A stretch of 64,000 nucleotides of DNA from Pseudomonadales bacterium (GTDB lineage: Bacteria; Pseudomonadota; Gammaproteobacteria; Pseudomonadales; Azotimanducaceae). The DNA lies in assembly GCA_024234635.1 (NCBI GenBank), contig JACKNX010000002.1, positions 434,001-498,000 of the forward strand, in the 5' to 3' direction. The translations under genes and the position numbers were made by a program. The notes below the pieces were generated by a model. The model was not told the DNA's origin, searched no databases, and saw only the letters and a program-made list of their open reading frames with translations. Below, piece by piece: positions 34,162 through 43,570 of the stretch. Position 1 is the stretch's first letter. Each line of letters starts with the position of its first letter.

Positions 34162-35556
34162 ATGATGACGGGTGAGCAGTACAAGGCATCGCTGAACGAC
34201 GGTCGAGAAACATATTTCCAGGGCGAACGCGTCGACAACGTCGCCACCGACCCCATCCTCGGCATGACCGTGGATTCCGCGGCGCAGGGTTACGACCGCT
34301 TCTACAAACCGGGCGAGGATGCGGTTGGGGACTTCATGAAAGTTCCCAGCAATGCAAAGGAACTGCGCGAGCAGGTCGAACTGCACGAGACAGTGGATCT
34401 GCTGACACACGTCACCTATGCATCGATCATGACGCTGCTCACCGCCGCGGACAAAATCGAGGCGCAGCTACCCGAGAACGCCGCGCGCATTCGGGCCTAC
34501 GTGAAAGAAGTCCAGCGCAAGGACCTGCGCATCACGCAGTGCATCACCGATGCCAAAGGTGACCGCAGCCGTTCACCTTCCAAGCAGGACGACCCCGATG
34601 CCTACGTACGCGTCGTCAAGCGCACGAGCGACGGCGTGGTGATTCGCGGCGCCAAACTGCACATCTCCGCGGCGAGCATGGGTCACGAGCTCATGACCAT
34701 TCCCACCAAATCCATGAAAACGGGCGAAGATGACTACGCGATCGCCTGCATGGTGCCGGTGAACGCGAAGGGCGTGAAGATCATCAACACCACGTACTTC
34801 CCGCGGCATGCCGACGTGCGTGACTTTCCGGTCTCGGGCCGGCATCACACTCCGGAAGGGTTCGTGATTTTTGACGACGTATTCGTGCCCAGGGAGCGTG
34901 TCTTCCTGGACGGCCCGCCGGAACTGGCGGCGATCTTCGCCCACAGCCTCGGCCTGTGGGAGCGCCTCGGCGGACTCGCCGGCATGGCAACCGGTTACGA
35001 CCGCCTGGTGGGCTACGCCCAACTCATCTCGGAAGCGAATGGTCTGGCGAAGACCGCGCACATCCGCGAAAAAATCTCCGAAATGATGATCAACGCCACG
35101 CTCATCCGCGCGTCGCTGGAAGCCGCCATCGAAAACTGCAAGATCACCTCCGACGGCGCCGCCTTTCCCGACGAGCTGTACACCAACGTCGGCAAGTACC
35201 ACGGCGCGGCCAACTATTCGCTGATGGTGCGCCACCTGCACGATATCGCCGGCGGCGCGGTGGTGACGGCGCCCTCCATCGCCGACATCGAAAACCAGGA
35301 GGTCGGTCACCTGGCCCGCAAGTACATGGGCACCCGTCAGGACGTGGACGGCCTGTACCGCACCAGACTGTTCCACGCCATTCGCGATACCACCGCCGAT
35401 GCCCTGGGCGGCTGGAGCACGGTGACGAACATCCAGGCTGGTGGTGGGCTCTATGCCCAGCGCATTGTCTCGCGCCTGCACTACGATCTGGAAAACGCCA
35501 AGCGTCTGGCGCTGGAGCACGCCAACATGTCGGAATACATCGGACGCACGGCCTGA
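34162..35556 (+). CDS. HpaB-family flavoprotein (4-hydroxyphenylacetate 3-hydroxylase / 4-hydroxybutyryl-CoA dehydratase-like)
   Basis: A 464-residue member of the HpaB superfamily, which has an acyl-CoA dehydrogenase-like fold. It includes FADH2-dependent phenol hydroxylases and the [4Fe-4S] 4-hydroxybutyryl-CoA dehydratase. Typical segments are TYFQGERV near the start, ITDAKGDRSRSP, and SADG-like AGGAVVTAPS plus GGWSTVTNIQAGGG late. The cysteine pair that ligates the dehydratase Fe-S cluster is not visible near residue 100, so a flavin-only reaction, such as hydroxylation, is more likely. GGGAGGG precedes the ATG. No small flavin reductase (HpaC) gene is adjacent. Confidence 0.85.
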   Translation: MMTGEQYKASLNDGRETYFQGERVDNVATDPILGMTVDSAAQGYDRFYKPGEDAVGDFMKVPSNAKELREQVELHETVDLLTHVTYASIMTLLTAADKIEAQLPENAARIRAYVKEVQRKDLRITQCITDAKGDRSRSPSKQDDPDAYVRVVKRTSDGVVIRGAKLHISAASMGHELMTIPTKSMKTGEDDYAIACMVPVNAKGVKIINTTYFPRHADVRDFPVSGRHHTPEGFVIFDDVFVPRERVFLDGPPELAAIFAHSLGLWERLGGLAGMATGYDRLVGYAQLISEANGLAKTAHIREKISEMMINATLIRASLEAAIENCKITSDGAAFPDELYTNVGKYHGAANYSLMVRHLHDIAGGAVVTAPSIADIENQEVGHLARKYMGTRQDVDGLYRTRLFHAIRDTTADALGGWSTVTNIQAGGGLYAQRIVSRLHYDLENAKRLALEHANMSEYIGRTA

Positions 35557-35620
35557 GTCGACGGCGCCATCGGGGCGGGACGACCGGACGGTCTCCCGCT
35601 GCCGCAATGCTGGCAACCGA

Positions 35621-37156
35621 TCAGTTGGTCCGCGCCGACACCACCTGTGCCTGCCCCGCCAGCAACGACTCCTGACGCAACGGCACTTCACGCACGACGT
35701 ACTGACCCCCGGCGACGTTCCCGACGTCCAGTGCCAGACTCTGCTCGCCACTGGCAGCCCAGCGCAGCATGACGCGTACACGCACGTCGCGCATCGCAAC
35801 CGGGGTGCCGTTGGTCACCCGAACGAACAGCCGCCCGGCGTTGTCGTTGAACAGCTCGGCCTTGGTATACCGCTCGGGCTGCCGTGGCAGATCGAGGCGA
35901 ACGAGACTGGTGAGCGCCGCCTGACCGGTCGCGTCCTGGGCCTGCGATGCCGCCGCGTAGTAGCGCACCGCCTCATCCTGATTGCCTTCCGCTTCCGCCA
36001 GCTTGCCCATCTCGTTGTAAGCAACCGCCGTGGGCAGCAGCTTCAGCGACGACGAAAAATCGTTTTTGGCATCCGCCCGTTGCTTCAGGGCGGCATGACT
36101 GACACCGCGGCCCAAGTAGTAGGCAAAAAACCCATCATCCCTGCCGATGGCGCGATCGTAGTTCGACACCGCATCCGCATGCTTGCCCTGCAGTCGGCGG
36201 ATATCGCCACGCAGGCCATGAAACTGCGCCTCGGCAGGCTGCAGCCGCAATGCCTTGTCGATCTCCCCCAGCGCCACGTCGTACTGCTTGCTCTCGATGG
36301 CGCTGCGCGCGGCATCGAATGCCGCGTACGCAGGCTTGTCGTCGCGAATGCGTTTCGTCGCCCGCTGGTAGCGCTCCACGCCAAGATCACTGCCGGTTAT
36401 ACCCTGTGCTTTCAGCTCCTGCACACGTGCCCGGTTGTTCTCGACCCGCTCCGCGGACGGCGGGTGACTGGCGAACAGGCCATCGATCCAACCCGACTTG
36501 CGGCCCTGCGACATCTTCACGAACTTCTCCTGCAGCGTCACCGCCGCATTCGGGTCGTAGCCGGCCTGCGCCATGAATTTCGTGCCGTAATAGTCCGACT
36601 CCCGCTCCGCATCCCGCCCGTACTTCTGGGTCACCAGGCCCGCCGCCAGCTGACCACCAGCCAGCAGCGCGCCCGCATACTCGCTGTTGCGGGTGCCGAT
36701 GGCGGCACCGAGCAGCACGCCCTGAAGGATCGTGCCCCGTTCCATGCTCTTGGCGCCGTGCCTCGCCGCTGCGTGCGTTACCTCGTGGCCCAGAACCGCC
36801 GCCAGTTCCGCTTCATTTTCCAGTTCGGTGAGCAGCCCCCGGTTTATGGCCAGCTTGCCGCCAGGCATCGCCCAGGCATTGGGAATCGAATTGTTCAGCA
36901 CGACGAACTCATATGGCAGATCGACACCGCTGTGCGCCACCACCCGTTTGCCAACTCCCGCGACATAGGTGGTGAGGTCAGGATCGACCTTGTACTGCCC
37001 ACCCTGCATCTGCTGTGCCGGGACATAGTTCTTGCGGCCGATTTCAATCTGCTGCTCGGTACCGATGAATGCGATCTCGTTCTTGCCGGTAACCGGGTTC
37101 ACGGCACAGCCGGTGAGCAGGCCGAGAAGCAGGAGGGGAAGCGCTGACTTGACCAT
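35621..37156 (-). CDS. BepA-like M48 metalloprotease lipoprotein with TPR domain
   Basis: A 511-residue periplasmic lipoprotein. Leader and lipobox LLTGC give lipidated C17. The M48 zinc site is H124-E-V-T-H128 with a downstream glutamate in ERESDYYGTKFM. The C-terminal half contains TPR repeats, as in BepA/YfgC, which degrades or refolds stalled outer-membrane beta-barrels. A C-terminal beta domain of about 100 residues follows. The frame continues 38 codons upstream, but the lipoprotein leader and CAGGAG ribosome site fix the ATG at 37156. It is divergent from the small genes at 37382 onwards. Confidence 0.92.
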   Translation of the reverse strand: MVKSALPLLLLGLLTGCAVNPVTGKNEIAFIGTEQQIEIGRKNYVPAQQMQGGQYKVDPDLTTYVAGVGKRVVAHSGVDLPYEFVVLNNSIPNAWAMPGGKLAINRGLLTELENEAELAAVLGHEVTHAAARHGAKSMERGTILQGVLLGAAIGTRNSEYAGALLAGGQLAAGLVTQKYGRDAERESDYYGTKFMAQAGYDPNAAVTLQEKFVKMSQGRKSGWIDGLFASHPPSAERVENNRARVQELKAQGITGSDLGVERYQRATKRIRDDKPAYAAFDAARSAIESKQYDVALGEIDKALRLQPAEAQFHGLRGDIRRLQGKHADAVSNYDRAIGRDDGFFAYYLGRGVSHAALKQRADAKNDFSSSLKLLPTAVAYNEMGKLAEAEGNQDEAVRYYAAASQAQDATGQAALTSLVRLDLPRQPERYTKAELFNDNAGRLFVRVTNGTPVAMRDVRVRVMLRWAASGEQSLALDVGNVAGGQYVVREVPLRQESLLAGQAQVVSARTN

Positions 37157-37295
37157 CGTGTACGACTCCTGTGGATCGGCAGGCATCGGGAACTGGTTCA
37201 CGATCGAACCCCACGCTGACGTCCGACCTGCCGGTGCGGGTAGGCTACCCACCCCCTCCGGTAGCGGCAACCTGCGCTCTTCGTCACAGCCGGAA

Positions 37296-37322
37296 TTGAC
37301 AGAGGCATTACAATTTTATGCA
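37296..37322 (+). promoter_or_regulatory. Candidate promoter for the small-protein genes
   Basis: A perfect -35 hexamer TTGACA (37296-37301) is followed after 15 bases by TATGCA (37317-37322). The area is locally AT-rich, unlike its surroundings. The spacing is short, so this is a weak call. Confidence 0.4.
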
Positions 37323-37381
37323 TCGAGCGGCAGACATCTGCGATAGCGTAACGGGGAGCTTCGCGCCCGCGGGGCACGAGG

Positions 37382-37591
37382 ATGACAAGGAAGAACCAAG
37401 GGGCGTCAGTTGTATCGATGACCACCGAAAACTACGAAGACCTGCTCAGTGCGGAAATCCGCAAGCTGGAAGCCGAATTCAGGAGCCGCCGGGGCAACGG
37501 CAGACCCATGTCCCGCTCCGTCGCCGCCGCCTACCGCAAGAGCATCGAACAGCGCATGGCGCAACTGCAGGCGCTGACGACCAAGCATTGA
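37382..37591 (+). CDS. Small hypothetical protein, charged, 69 residues
   Basis: A 69-residue basic, helical protein (NYEDLLSAEIRKLEAEFRSRRG...AAAYRKSIEQRMAQLQAL) with no recognised domain. It could start at 37382 or at the internal ATG 37418 (MTTENYED, 57 residues). It lies on its own between the divergent protease gene and a second small gene, behind a possible promoter, and its amphipathic repeats argue for a real product. No homologue is recalled with certainty. Confidence 0.5.
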   Translation: MTRKNQGASVVSMTTENYEDLLSAEIRKLEAEFRSRRGNGRPMSRSVAAAYRKSIEQRMAQLQALTTKH

Positions 37592-37629
37592 TTGGTTACC
37601 CTTCGCCACCTCCAGGCAGGGCAACATAA

Positions 37630-37743
37630 ATGACCAACCGACAATCTCCCGTGAGCGACGAGCTGAGCACCAGCGAAGCCGTCCTGCTGCTTGTCTCCCT
37701 GGGCACCCTGGCGCTCATCATTCTGGGTATCCTCATCTATTGA
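37630..37743 (+). CDS. 37-residue single-pass membrane microprotein
   Basis: A short reading frame of 37 codons. The N-terminal 16 residues are polar and acidic (TNRQSPVSDELSTSE), and the remaining 21 are almost wholly hydrophobic (AVLLLVSLGTLALIIL then GILIY), forming one membrane helix that ends at the C-terminus. GCAGGG lies about ten bases upstream of the ATG. The design resembles small membrane regulators or subunits found beside larger systems, but no family is recognised. It follows the 69-residue gene by 38 bp. Confidence 0.55.
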   Translation: MTNRQSPVSDELSTSEAVLLLVSLGTLALIILGILIY

Positions 37744-37823
37744 CCGTCAACCGTCGCCTGCAGGCACACCCGCCACACCGACATGGCTGGTAAGCTCTGC
37801 CACGACACTATTCCGGGAATGCC

Positions 37824-38243
37824 ATGAAATATCTCCATACCATGGTTCGCGTAACGAACCTCGACGATTCACTCGACTTCTACTGCAACAAACTCGGGCT
37901 CCGCGAGATTGGCCGCCATGAGAATGCCGGTGGCCGATTCACGCTCGTCTTCCTCGCCGCGCCGGGCGATGAATCCGCCCAGGTCGAGCTGACCTATAAC
38001 TGGGATCCGGAAACTCTGGGTGGCGGACGCAATTTCGGTCACCTTGCCTATGCGGTGGATGACATCTATGCCACCTGCCAGAAGCTCAGCGACGGGGGCG
38101 TCGTCATCAATCGCCCGCCGCGCGATGGTCGCATGGCGTTCGTGCGCTCGCCGGACAACGTATCCATCGAGTTGCTGCAGAAGGGCGGCGCCTTGCCGCC
38201 GAGCGAGCCCTGGGCCAGCATGCCGAACACGGGCGAGTGGTAG
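37824..38243 (+). CDS. gloA: Lactoylglutathione lyase (glyoxalase I)
   Basis: A 139-residue VOC-superfamily metalloenzyme converting the methylglyoxal-glutathione hemithioacetal to S-lactoylglutathione. The four metal ligands of the Escherichia coli enzyme are conserved at H5 (LHTMVRV), E55 (QVELTYNW), H73 (FGHLAYAV) and E116 (SIELL). Length equals that of GloA. The GST gene starts 31 bp after its stop, so a glutathione-based detoxification pair is formed. The C-terminal tail PPSEPWASMPNTGEW is slightly longer than in E. coli. Confidence 0.9.
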   Translation: MKYLHTMVRVTNLDDSLDFYCNKLGLREIGRHENAGGRFTLVFLAAPGDESAQVELTYNWDPETLGGGRNFGHLAYAVDDIYATCQKLSDGGVVINRPPRDGRMAFVRSPDNVSIELLQKGGALPPSEPWASMPNTGEW

Positions 38244-38273
38244 GCCAGCCCGCATTACGGAAGGAGGATTTTG

Positions 38274-38885
38274 ATGAAACTGTTTGACTCCATGGGCCCC
38301 AACCCCCATGTCGTGCGCATGTTCGCCGCCGAGAAGGGCGTGACGCTGGAGACCGAAAAGGTTGACCTGATGGGCGGGGAAAACCGCCAGTCGGCCTATC
38401 TGGCCCGGAACCCGGCGGGGCAGCTTCCCTGCCTGCAACTGGACAACGGCGAGTACCTTGCCGAAATTACTGCCATCTGCGAGTACCTGGACGAAATTGG
38501 TCCCGGACCTTCGCTGATTGGTGCCACGCCCGAAGAGCGTGCCCTCACCCGCATGTGGGTGCGTCGCGTCGATCTCAATATCGCCGAGCCGCTGGCCAAC
38601 GGCTTCCGGTATGCCGAAGGCCTGCCGCTGTTCAAATCGCGCATGATCACCATCCCGGAGGCCGCAGAAGGCCTCAAGCGCATTGCCCGCGAAAAACTGG
38701 CCTGGCTGGACGGATTGATGGCCGGGCGGCAGTTCATCGGCGGCGACAGGCTCACGCTGGCCGACGTGTTGCTGTATTGCATGCTGGCCTTCGGCCGCAA
38801 TGTCGGCCAACCGTTCGACGAAAATCTGCCGAACATCAAACCCTGGTTCGACCGCATGGCCGCGCGGCCCAGCGCCAGCGCCTGA
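38274..38885 (+). CDS. Glutathione S-transferase family protein
   Basis: A 203-residue GST with an N-terminal thioredoxin-like domain (MKLFDSMGPNPHVVRMFAAEKG; cis-proline region GQLPCLQL; glutathione-binding LAEITAICEYLDE) and an all-helical C-terminal domain. Start ATG 38274 with AAGGAGG seven bases upstream. It would conjugate or reduce electrophiles with glutathione, fitting the neighbouring glyoxalase I. The class is not assigned. A GC hairpin follows the gene. Confidence 0.92.
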   Translation: MKLFDSMGPNPHVVRMFAAEKGVTLETEKVDLMGGENRQSAYLARNPAGQLPCLQLDNGEYLAEITAICEYLDEIGPGPSLIGATPEERALTRMWVRRVDLNIAEPLANGFRYAEGLPLFKSRMITIPEAAEGLKRIAREKLAWLDGLMAGRQFIGGDRLTLADVLLYCMLAFGRNVGQPFDENLPNIKPWFDRMAARPSASA

Positions 38886-38900
38886 CGGGGCTTTCGAGCC

Positions 38901-38928
38901 GGTGCCCGCCCTGCCAGCGGCGGGCGCC
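38901..38928 (+). terminator. GC hairpin downstream of the GST gene
   Basis: GGTGCCCGCC (38901-38910) and GGCGGGCGCC (38919-38928) pair over 10 bp with one G-T, 15 bases after the stop. No T-run is present. Confidence 0.4.
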
Positions 38929-39158
38929 AACCTCTCGCCAGCACATGCCGCGGGCGGCGGCGTACCGGCAACACCACCGGTTGTTCACGCCCCGACGGAC
39001 CGAAAGCACCCCTGATTCGCACCCCGCCATCACGAATTGGCGCTTTTTTTACCGCGCTGAGAACTTTGTTGTAGCGGCGTTTTCGATCTGCTGCTAGCAT
39101 TTTGTGTTACGTTTTGTAGCACTGACCGCAACTCCACCCCTCACGACAGAGCATTCGC

Positions 39159-40361
39159 ATGCGCGGCACCTATATCACAGCGTTTTTGATCGCTGCCGTC
39201 CTGATCGCCTGGCTGGCCAGCGGCCTGCGCTCGGAGCACGGCGGCCAGCCGCCGGCTTCGATCAACGAAGCCAATGCGCAGGCAGCTGCCAGGGCAGACG
39301 ACCGCCCGCCAACGCGGGTGCGCGCCCGTGTGGTGGAAGCCGAATCCCACACCGCGGTACTGACAGTGCGAGGCCGCACGGAAAACAAACGCACCGTCGT
39401 CGTGCGGGCGGAAACCTCCGGAAAAATTGCCGCTCGTCCGGTCGAGCGGGGCTCCCGCGTGGCCGCGGGCGATCTGCTGTGCCGAATCAACCTGGATGCC
39501 CGGGACGCCTCCCGCACACAGGCTGCGGAAGCCCTCAACCAGGCGCGCATCGACTTCGACGGCACCATCCGGCTGAAGCGCCAGGGTCTTGTCGCCGATA
39601 CGGCCGTGGCATCGGCGAAGGCGCGCCTCGCGGCCGCGGAAGCCGATGTCGAACGGGCCGAGCTGGAGATTCGACGTACAGCCATCCGCGCGCCGTTCAG
39701 CGGCATCGTGGAAGACGTCAATGCCGAACTCGGAGACTATGTCAGTCCTGGTGCACCCTGCGTGACGCTGGTGGACCTGGACCCCATGCTCCTCGTCGGA
39801 GCGGTGGCCGAGCGCGACGTCAGCGATCTGCATGTGGGCAAGCCGGTTACCGGCCGGCTCATCGACGGACGACGCGTCACCGGCTCCCTGACGTTCGTCG
39901 GCCAGCAGAGCGACGCGGATACCCGCACCTATCCCATCGAGATCGAATTGCCAAACGCCGATCACGCCCTGCGCAGCGGTATCACCGCGGAGATCGACAT
40001 CCCCGTACGGGAGACGCGCGCGCACAAGATCAGCCCGGCCCTGCTGGCGCTGGACGACGCGGGCAATACGGGTATTCGCCTGTTGAACGACGACAACATC
40101 GTCGAGTTCCACCAGGTGGTCATCCTCAACCAGGAAAACGATGGCATCTGGCTGGGCGGCCTGCCGGCGCGCGCCACCATCATCACCGTCGGCCAGGAAA
40201 TGGTGGTGCCAGGTGAGCGCGTGGATCCGGTTTTCGAACCCTCCGGAGCGATGCCCGCCCAGTCTCAGCCACCCAGTACCGACCCGAAAGGTGCGCAGCG
40301 TGACCAGACGGGATTGAGCGGCGTTCCCGCGGAAGCGATCGCCGCGCCGTCACCAGCATGA
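39159..40361 (+). CDS. RND efflux periplasmic adaptor (membrane fusion protein)
   Basis: A 400-residue membrane fusion protein linking an inner-membrane RND pump to an outer-membrane channel. It has an N-terminal hydrophobic anchor (ITAFLIAAVLIAWLAS), a biotinyl-lipoyl-like domain (VVVRAETSGKIAARPVERGSRVAAGDLLCRI), a coiled-coil hairpin (about residues 120-170) and a beta-barrel domain (IRAPFSGIVEDVNAELGDYVSPG). No outer-membrane TolC-type gene is nearby. The stop overlaps the permease start by four bases (ATGA at 40358-40361). The 273-bp upstream region is AT-richer and holds the direct repeat TTGTAGC at 39069 and 39114, possibly regulatory. Confidence 0.92.
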   Translation: MRGTYITAFLIAAVLIAWLASGLRSEHGGQPPASINEANAQAAARADDRPPTRVRARVVEAESHTAVLTVRGRTENKRTVVVRAETSGKIAARPVERGSRVAAGDLLCRINLDARDASRTQAAEALNQARIDFDGTIRLKRQGLVADTAVASAKARLAAAEADVERAELEIRRTAIRAPFSGIVEDVNAELGDYVSPGAPCVTLVDLDPMLLVGAVAERDVSDLHVGKPVTGRLIDGRRVTGSLTFVGQQSDADTRTYPIEIELPNADHALRSGITAEIDIPVRETRAHKISPALLALDDAGNTGIRLLNDDNIVEFHQVVILNQENDGIWLGGLPARATIITVGQEMVVPGERVDPVFEPSGAMPAQSQPPSTDPKGAQRDQTGLSGVPAEAIAAPSPA

Positions 40362-43300
40362 ATGCCTTCATTGAAGCGGCGATAAACCGCACACGCACCA
40401 CCCTGCTCGCGCTGGTGATGATCGTCATCGCCGGTGTGTTCGCGCGTGGCGCCATGCCCATCGAAAACGACCCGCACATCCAGGTCCCGTTCTTTGTCGT
40501 CACGCTCATCCACGAAGGGATATCACCGGAAGATGCCGAGCGCCTCCTGGTGATGCCGATGGAAGTGGAGATCCGGGCCGTGGAAGGCCTGGAGGAAATG
40601 ACCGCGTACGCCTACGAAGGCGGGGCCGCGCTCATGGTGGAATTTGATGCGGATTACAACCTCGAGCGTGCGCTGTCCGATGTGCGCGAAGCCGTGGACC
40701 GCGCCAAACCGAAACTGCCGAGCGATACGGAAGAGCCGATCATCAATGAGGAGTCGACCGACGACTTTCCCATCCTGCAGGTGAATCTGGTTTCCGAAGG
40801 GTTGCCGGAACGCCTCGTCTACAACCTCGCCATCGATCTGCGCGATCGCATCCGCGCCATACCGGATGTTCGCGAGGTGGAACTCAGCGGACACCGTGAG
40901 GAGATGCTGGAGGCGGTCATCGACCCGCAGGCGCTCGAGTCCTACCAGATCTCCGGTGAGGAACTGATCACAACGATCATGCGCAACAACCGGCTGATTC
41001 CTGCCGGCAGCATGGACACCGGCAATGGACGCTTCTCGGTGAAGGTGCCGAGCCTCATCGAGGAGGCCCGGGACCTGTTCGATCTGCCCATTCGCGCGAA
41101 GGACGGTAATGTCGTCACGGTGCGTGACGTGGCAACGGTGCACCGCACATTCAAGGACCGCAGTACCTACGCCCGCGTCAACGGCAAGGATGCGATCACG
41201 TTGCGTGTGGAGAAACGCGCCCAGGCCAACATCATCGACACGGTTCACGCCGCCAAAGCGGTGGTGGAAGACTTCCGAACCACGATGCCTTCAGCGGTGG
41301 AAGTGTTCTACACCCAGGACCAGGCGCCGTTCGCGGAAAACCAGGTCAACGAACTGCAGGGCAACATCTTCACCGCACTGGCCCTGGTCATGGTGGTTGT
41401 CGTCGGTGCAATCGGTTTTCGCAGCGGTGTCATCGTGGGCCTTGGCATCCCGGTTTCGTTCCTGTTTTCGATCATTTTCATCTACTCGCTCGGCTATACC
41501 TTCAACTTCATGGTGATGTTCGGGCTGTTGCTGGGTCTGGGCATGCTCATCGACGGCGCTATCGTCGTCACCGAATACGCCGACCGGAAGATGGTGGAAG
41601 GATACTCGCCGCGCAGCGCCTACACCCTGGCGGCCAAACGCATGTTCTGGCCGGTCACCGCGTCGGTGGCAACCACGCTCGCCGCCTTCCTGCCCCTGAT
41701 GTTCTGGCCGGGCATTTCCGGCAAGTTCATGCGCTACCTGCCTGTTACCGTGTTCACCGTATTGTCAGGCTCGCTGCTGTACGCACTGATTTTCGGGCCG
41801 GTACTCGGCGCACTGTTCGGCAAGGCAAGCGCCCGCGATGAAAAGGCGCAGCGCACGCTGCAGGAACTGGAAGATGGCGACCCGCGGCTGCTCTCGTCGT
41901 TCACCGGCATCTATGCCCGCTTTCTCTCCGGCGCCACACGCAATGCGGTGGTAACGCTCGGCATCGCGCTGCTGGCCATGTTCCTGTGCTTCTGGGCCTA
42001 CGGCAACTACGGCAAGGGCATGATGTTCATGTCCGATTCGGAGCCGCACTTCGGTATCGTCACCGTTCGCGCCCGCGGCAACCTGAGCGCGCAGGAAATC
42101 GACCGGCTGGTACGCGATGTCGACGCGCGCATCGCGGAGATCGACGGCGTGCAGAGCGCCAATACCCAGACCATGATCCAGGGCGGACCGTCACGGTCCG
42201 GCTTCGACCGCATCGGCTCCATCTTCGTGGAGCTGCACGAACAGCGTTACCTCAAGCGCACGGGCTCCGAGATCTTCGAGGAGATCCGCCAGCGAACCAG
42301 CGACCTCGCCGGTATCTCGGTGGAAATCCAGGAGATGGAACAGGGACCGCCGACGGGCAAGCCGGTGCAGATCGAATTCGCCTCCTATACGCGCTCCCTG
42401 CTCGAGCCGGCCGTGACACGCGTGGTCGACTATCTGAAGGAAAACGTTCCGCAGGTGCGCGATATCGACGACACGCGATCCCTGCCCGGCCTGGAATGGG
42501 AACTCACCGTGGATCGCGCCCAGGCAGCCATATACGGCGCCGACGTGACCCAGGTCGGACTGGCGGTCCAGCTCGTCACCAACGGCGTTCTGGTTGGCAA
42601 GTACCGGCCCGACAAGTCTGACGACGATGTGGACATCCGGGTGCGCTACCCGTCCGAGTACCGCGGCGTGAACGCGCTCGACGATCTGCGCATCATGACG
42701 CGGCAGGGAATGGTGCCGATTTCCAACTTCGTTACCCGCAAGCCGGCGCCAAACGTGGATACGACCCAGCGCATCGACGGGGTGCCCGTTGAGTTCGTGC
42801 GCGCCAACGTGGCGGCGGACGTGCTCGCCGATGACGTGGTGAAGCAGATCGAAGCGTGGGTGAAGTCACAGGAGTGGGATCCCCGCCTGAACATCCGCTT
42901 CCGTGGCGCCAATGAAGAACAGGCAGAGGCAATGGCCTTTGTCGGCGTCGCCTTCCTGCTGTCACTTCTGCTGATGTTTGCGCTTCTCGTCACCCAGTTC
43001 AACAGCTTGTACCAGGCCACGCTGATCCTGTTCGCCGTGGTGTTTTCCACCGCTGGCGTACTGTTGTGGCTGCTGATTTCGCAACAACCGTTCTCCGCCA
43101 TCATGACCGGTATCGGCATCGTCGCGCTGGCCGGCATCGTGGTGAACAACAACATCATCCTCATCGACGCCTACAATCACCTGCGCAAGGAGCATCCGGA
43201 GCTGGACTACGTCTCCCTCATCGTACGTACGGGCGCCCAACGTTTGCGCCCCGTGATGCTCACCACCATCACAACCGTCTTCGGACTCCTGCCTCTGGCG

Positions 43301-43546
43301 AGCAACATCAGCATCGACCTGGTGTCGCGGGAGATCGTGGTCGGCAGCCAGATGTCCATGTTCTGGGTGCCGCTGTCGCAGGCCATCGTTGCTGGTCTGG
43401 CGGTTTCCACCCTGCTCACGCTGGTGACGACACCGGCGATGCTCGCCCTCCCGCACCAGCTGAGGGGTTTGTGGCAAAGACGCGCGGGCAAATCCCCGGC
43501 CCCCGCAACAACAACCACCAGCCGCGGTACATTCGCCACCGACTGA
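40358..43546 (+). CDS. RND efflux permease, HAE1-like with altered proton-relay residues
   Basis: A 1062-residue inner-membrane RND transporter: 12 TM segments, two large periplasmic loops, tandem halves. In TM4 the AcrB Asp407-Asp408 pair corresponds to D399-G400 (MLIDGAIVVTEY), and in TM10 the AcrB Lys940 position is N931 (VNNNIILIDA), with an extra aspartate nearby. The proton path must therefore differ from AcrB. Such variants form a separate RND subgroup of unknown substrate. Translationally coupled to the adaptor upstream. A hairpin overlaps the stop codon, and the dikinase gene begins 188 bp later. Confidence 0.93.
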   Translation: MNAFIEAAINRTRTTLLALVMIVIAGVFARGAMPIENDPHIQVPFFVVTLIHEGISPEDAERLLVMPMEVEIRAVEGLEEMTAYAYEGGAALMVEFDADYNLERALSDVREAVDRAKPKLPSDTEEPIINEESTDDFPILQVNLVSEGLPERLVYNLAIDLRDRIRAIPDVREVELSGHREEMLEAVIDPQALESYQISGEELITTIMRNNRLIPAGSMDTGNGRFSVKVPSLIEEARDLFDLPIRAKDGNVVTVRDVATVHRTFKDRSTYARVNGKDAITLRVEKRAQANIIDTVHAAKAVVEDFRTTMPSAVEVFYTQDQAPFAENQVNELQGNIFTALALVMVVVVGAIGFRSGVIVGLGIPVSFLFSIIFIYSLGYTFNFMVMFGLLLGLGMLIDGAIVVTEYADRKMVEGYSPRSAYTLAAKRMFWPVTASVATTLAAFLPLMFWPGISGKFMRYLPVTVFTVLSGSLLYALIFGPVLGALFGKASARDEKAQRTLQELEDGDPRLLSSFTGIYARFLSGATRNAVVTLGIALLAMFLCFWAYGNYGKGMMFMSDSEPHFGIVTVRARGNLSAQEIDRLVRDVDARIAEIDGVQSANTQTMIQGGPSRSGFDRIGSIFVELHEQRYLKRTGSEIFEEIRQRTSDLAGISVEIQEMEQGPPTGKPVQIEFASYTRSLLEPAVTRVVDYLKENVPQVRDIDDTRSLPGLEWELTVDRAQAAIYGADVTQVGLAVQLVTNGVLVGKYRPDKSDDDVDIRVRYPSEYRGVNALDDLRIMTRQGMVPISNFVTRKPAPNVDTTQRIDGVPVEFVRANVAADVLADDVVKQIEAWVKSQEWDPRLNIRFRGANEEQAEAMAFVGVAFLLSLLLMFALLVTQFNSLYQATLILFAVVFSTAGVLLWLLISQQPFSAIMTGIGIVALAGIVVNNNIILIDAYNHLRKEHPELDYVSLIVRTGAQRLRPVMLTTITTVFGLLPLASNISIDLVSREIVVGSQMSMFWVPLSQAIVAGLAVSTLLTLVTTPAMLALPHQLRGLWQRRAGKSPAPATTTTSRGTFATD

Positions 43547-43570
43547 CGTCTCAGCGCACGCTGATGACGT
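43546..43570 (+). terminator. Hairpin at the end of the RND operon
   Basis: ACGTC-TCAGCG-CA-CGCTGA-T-GACGT forms an 11-bp stem with one bulged T, beginning at the last base of the permease stop codon. No T-run is present. Confidence 0.4.
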
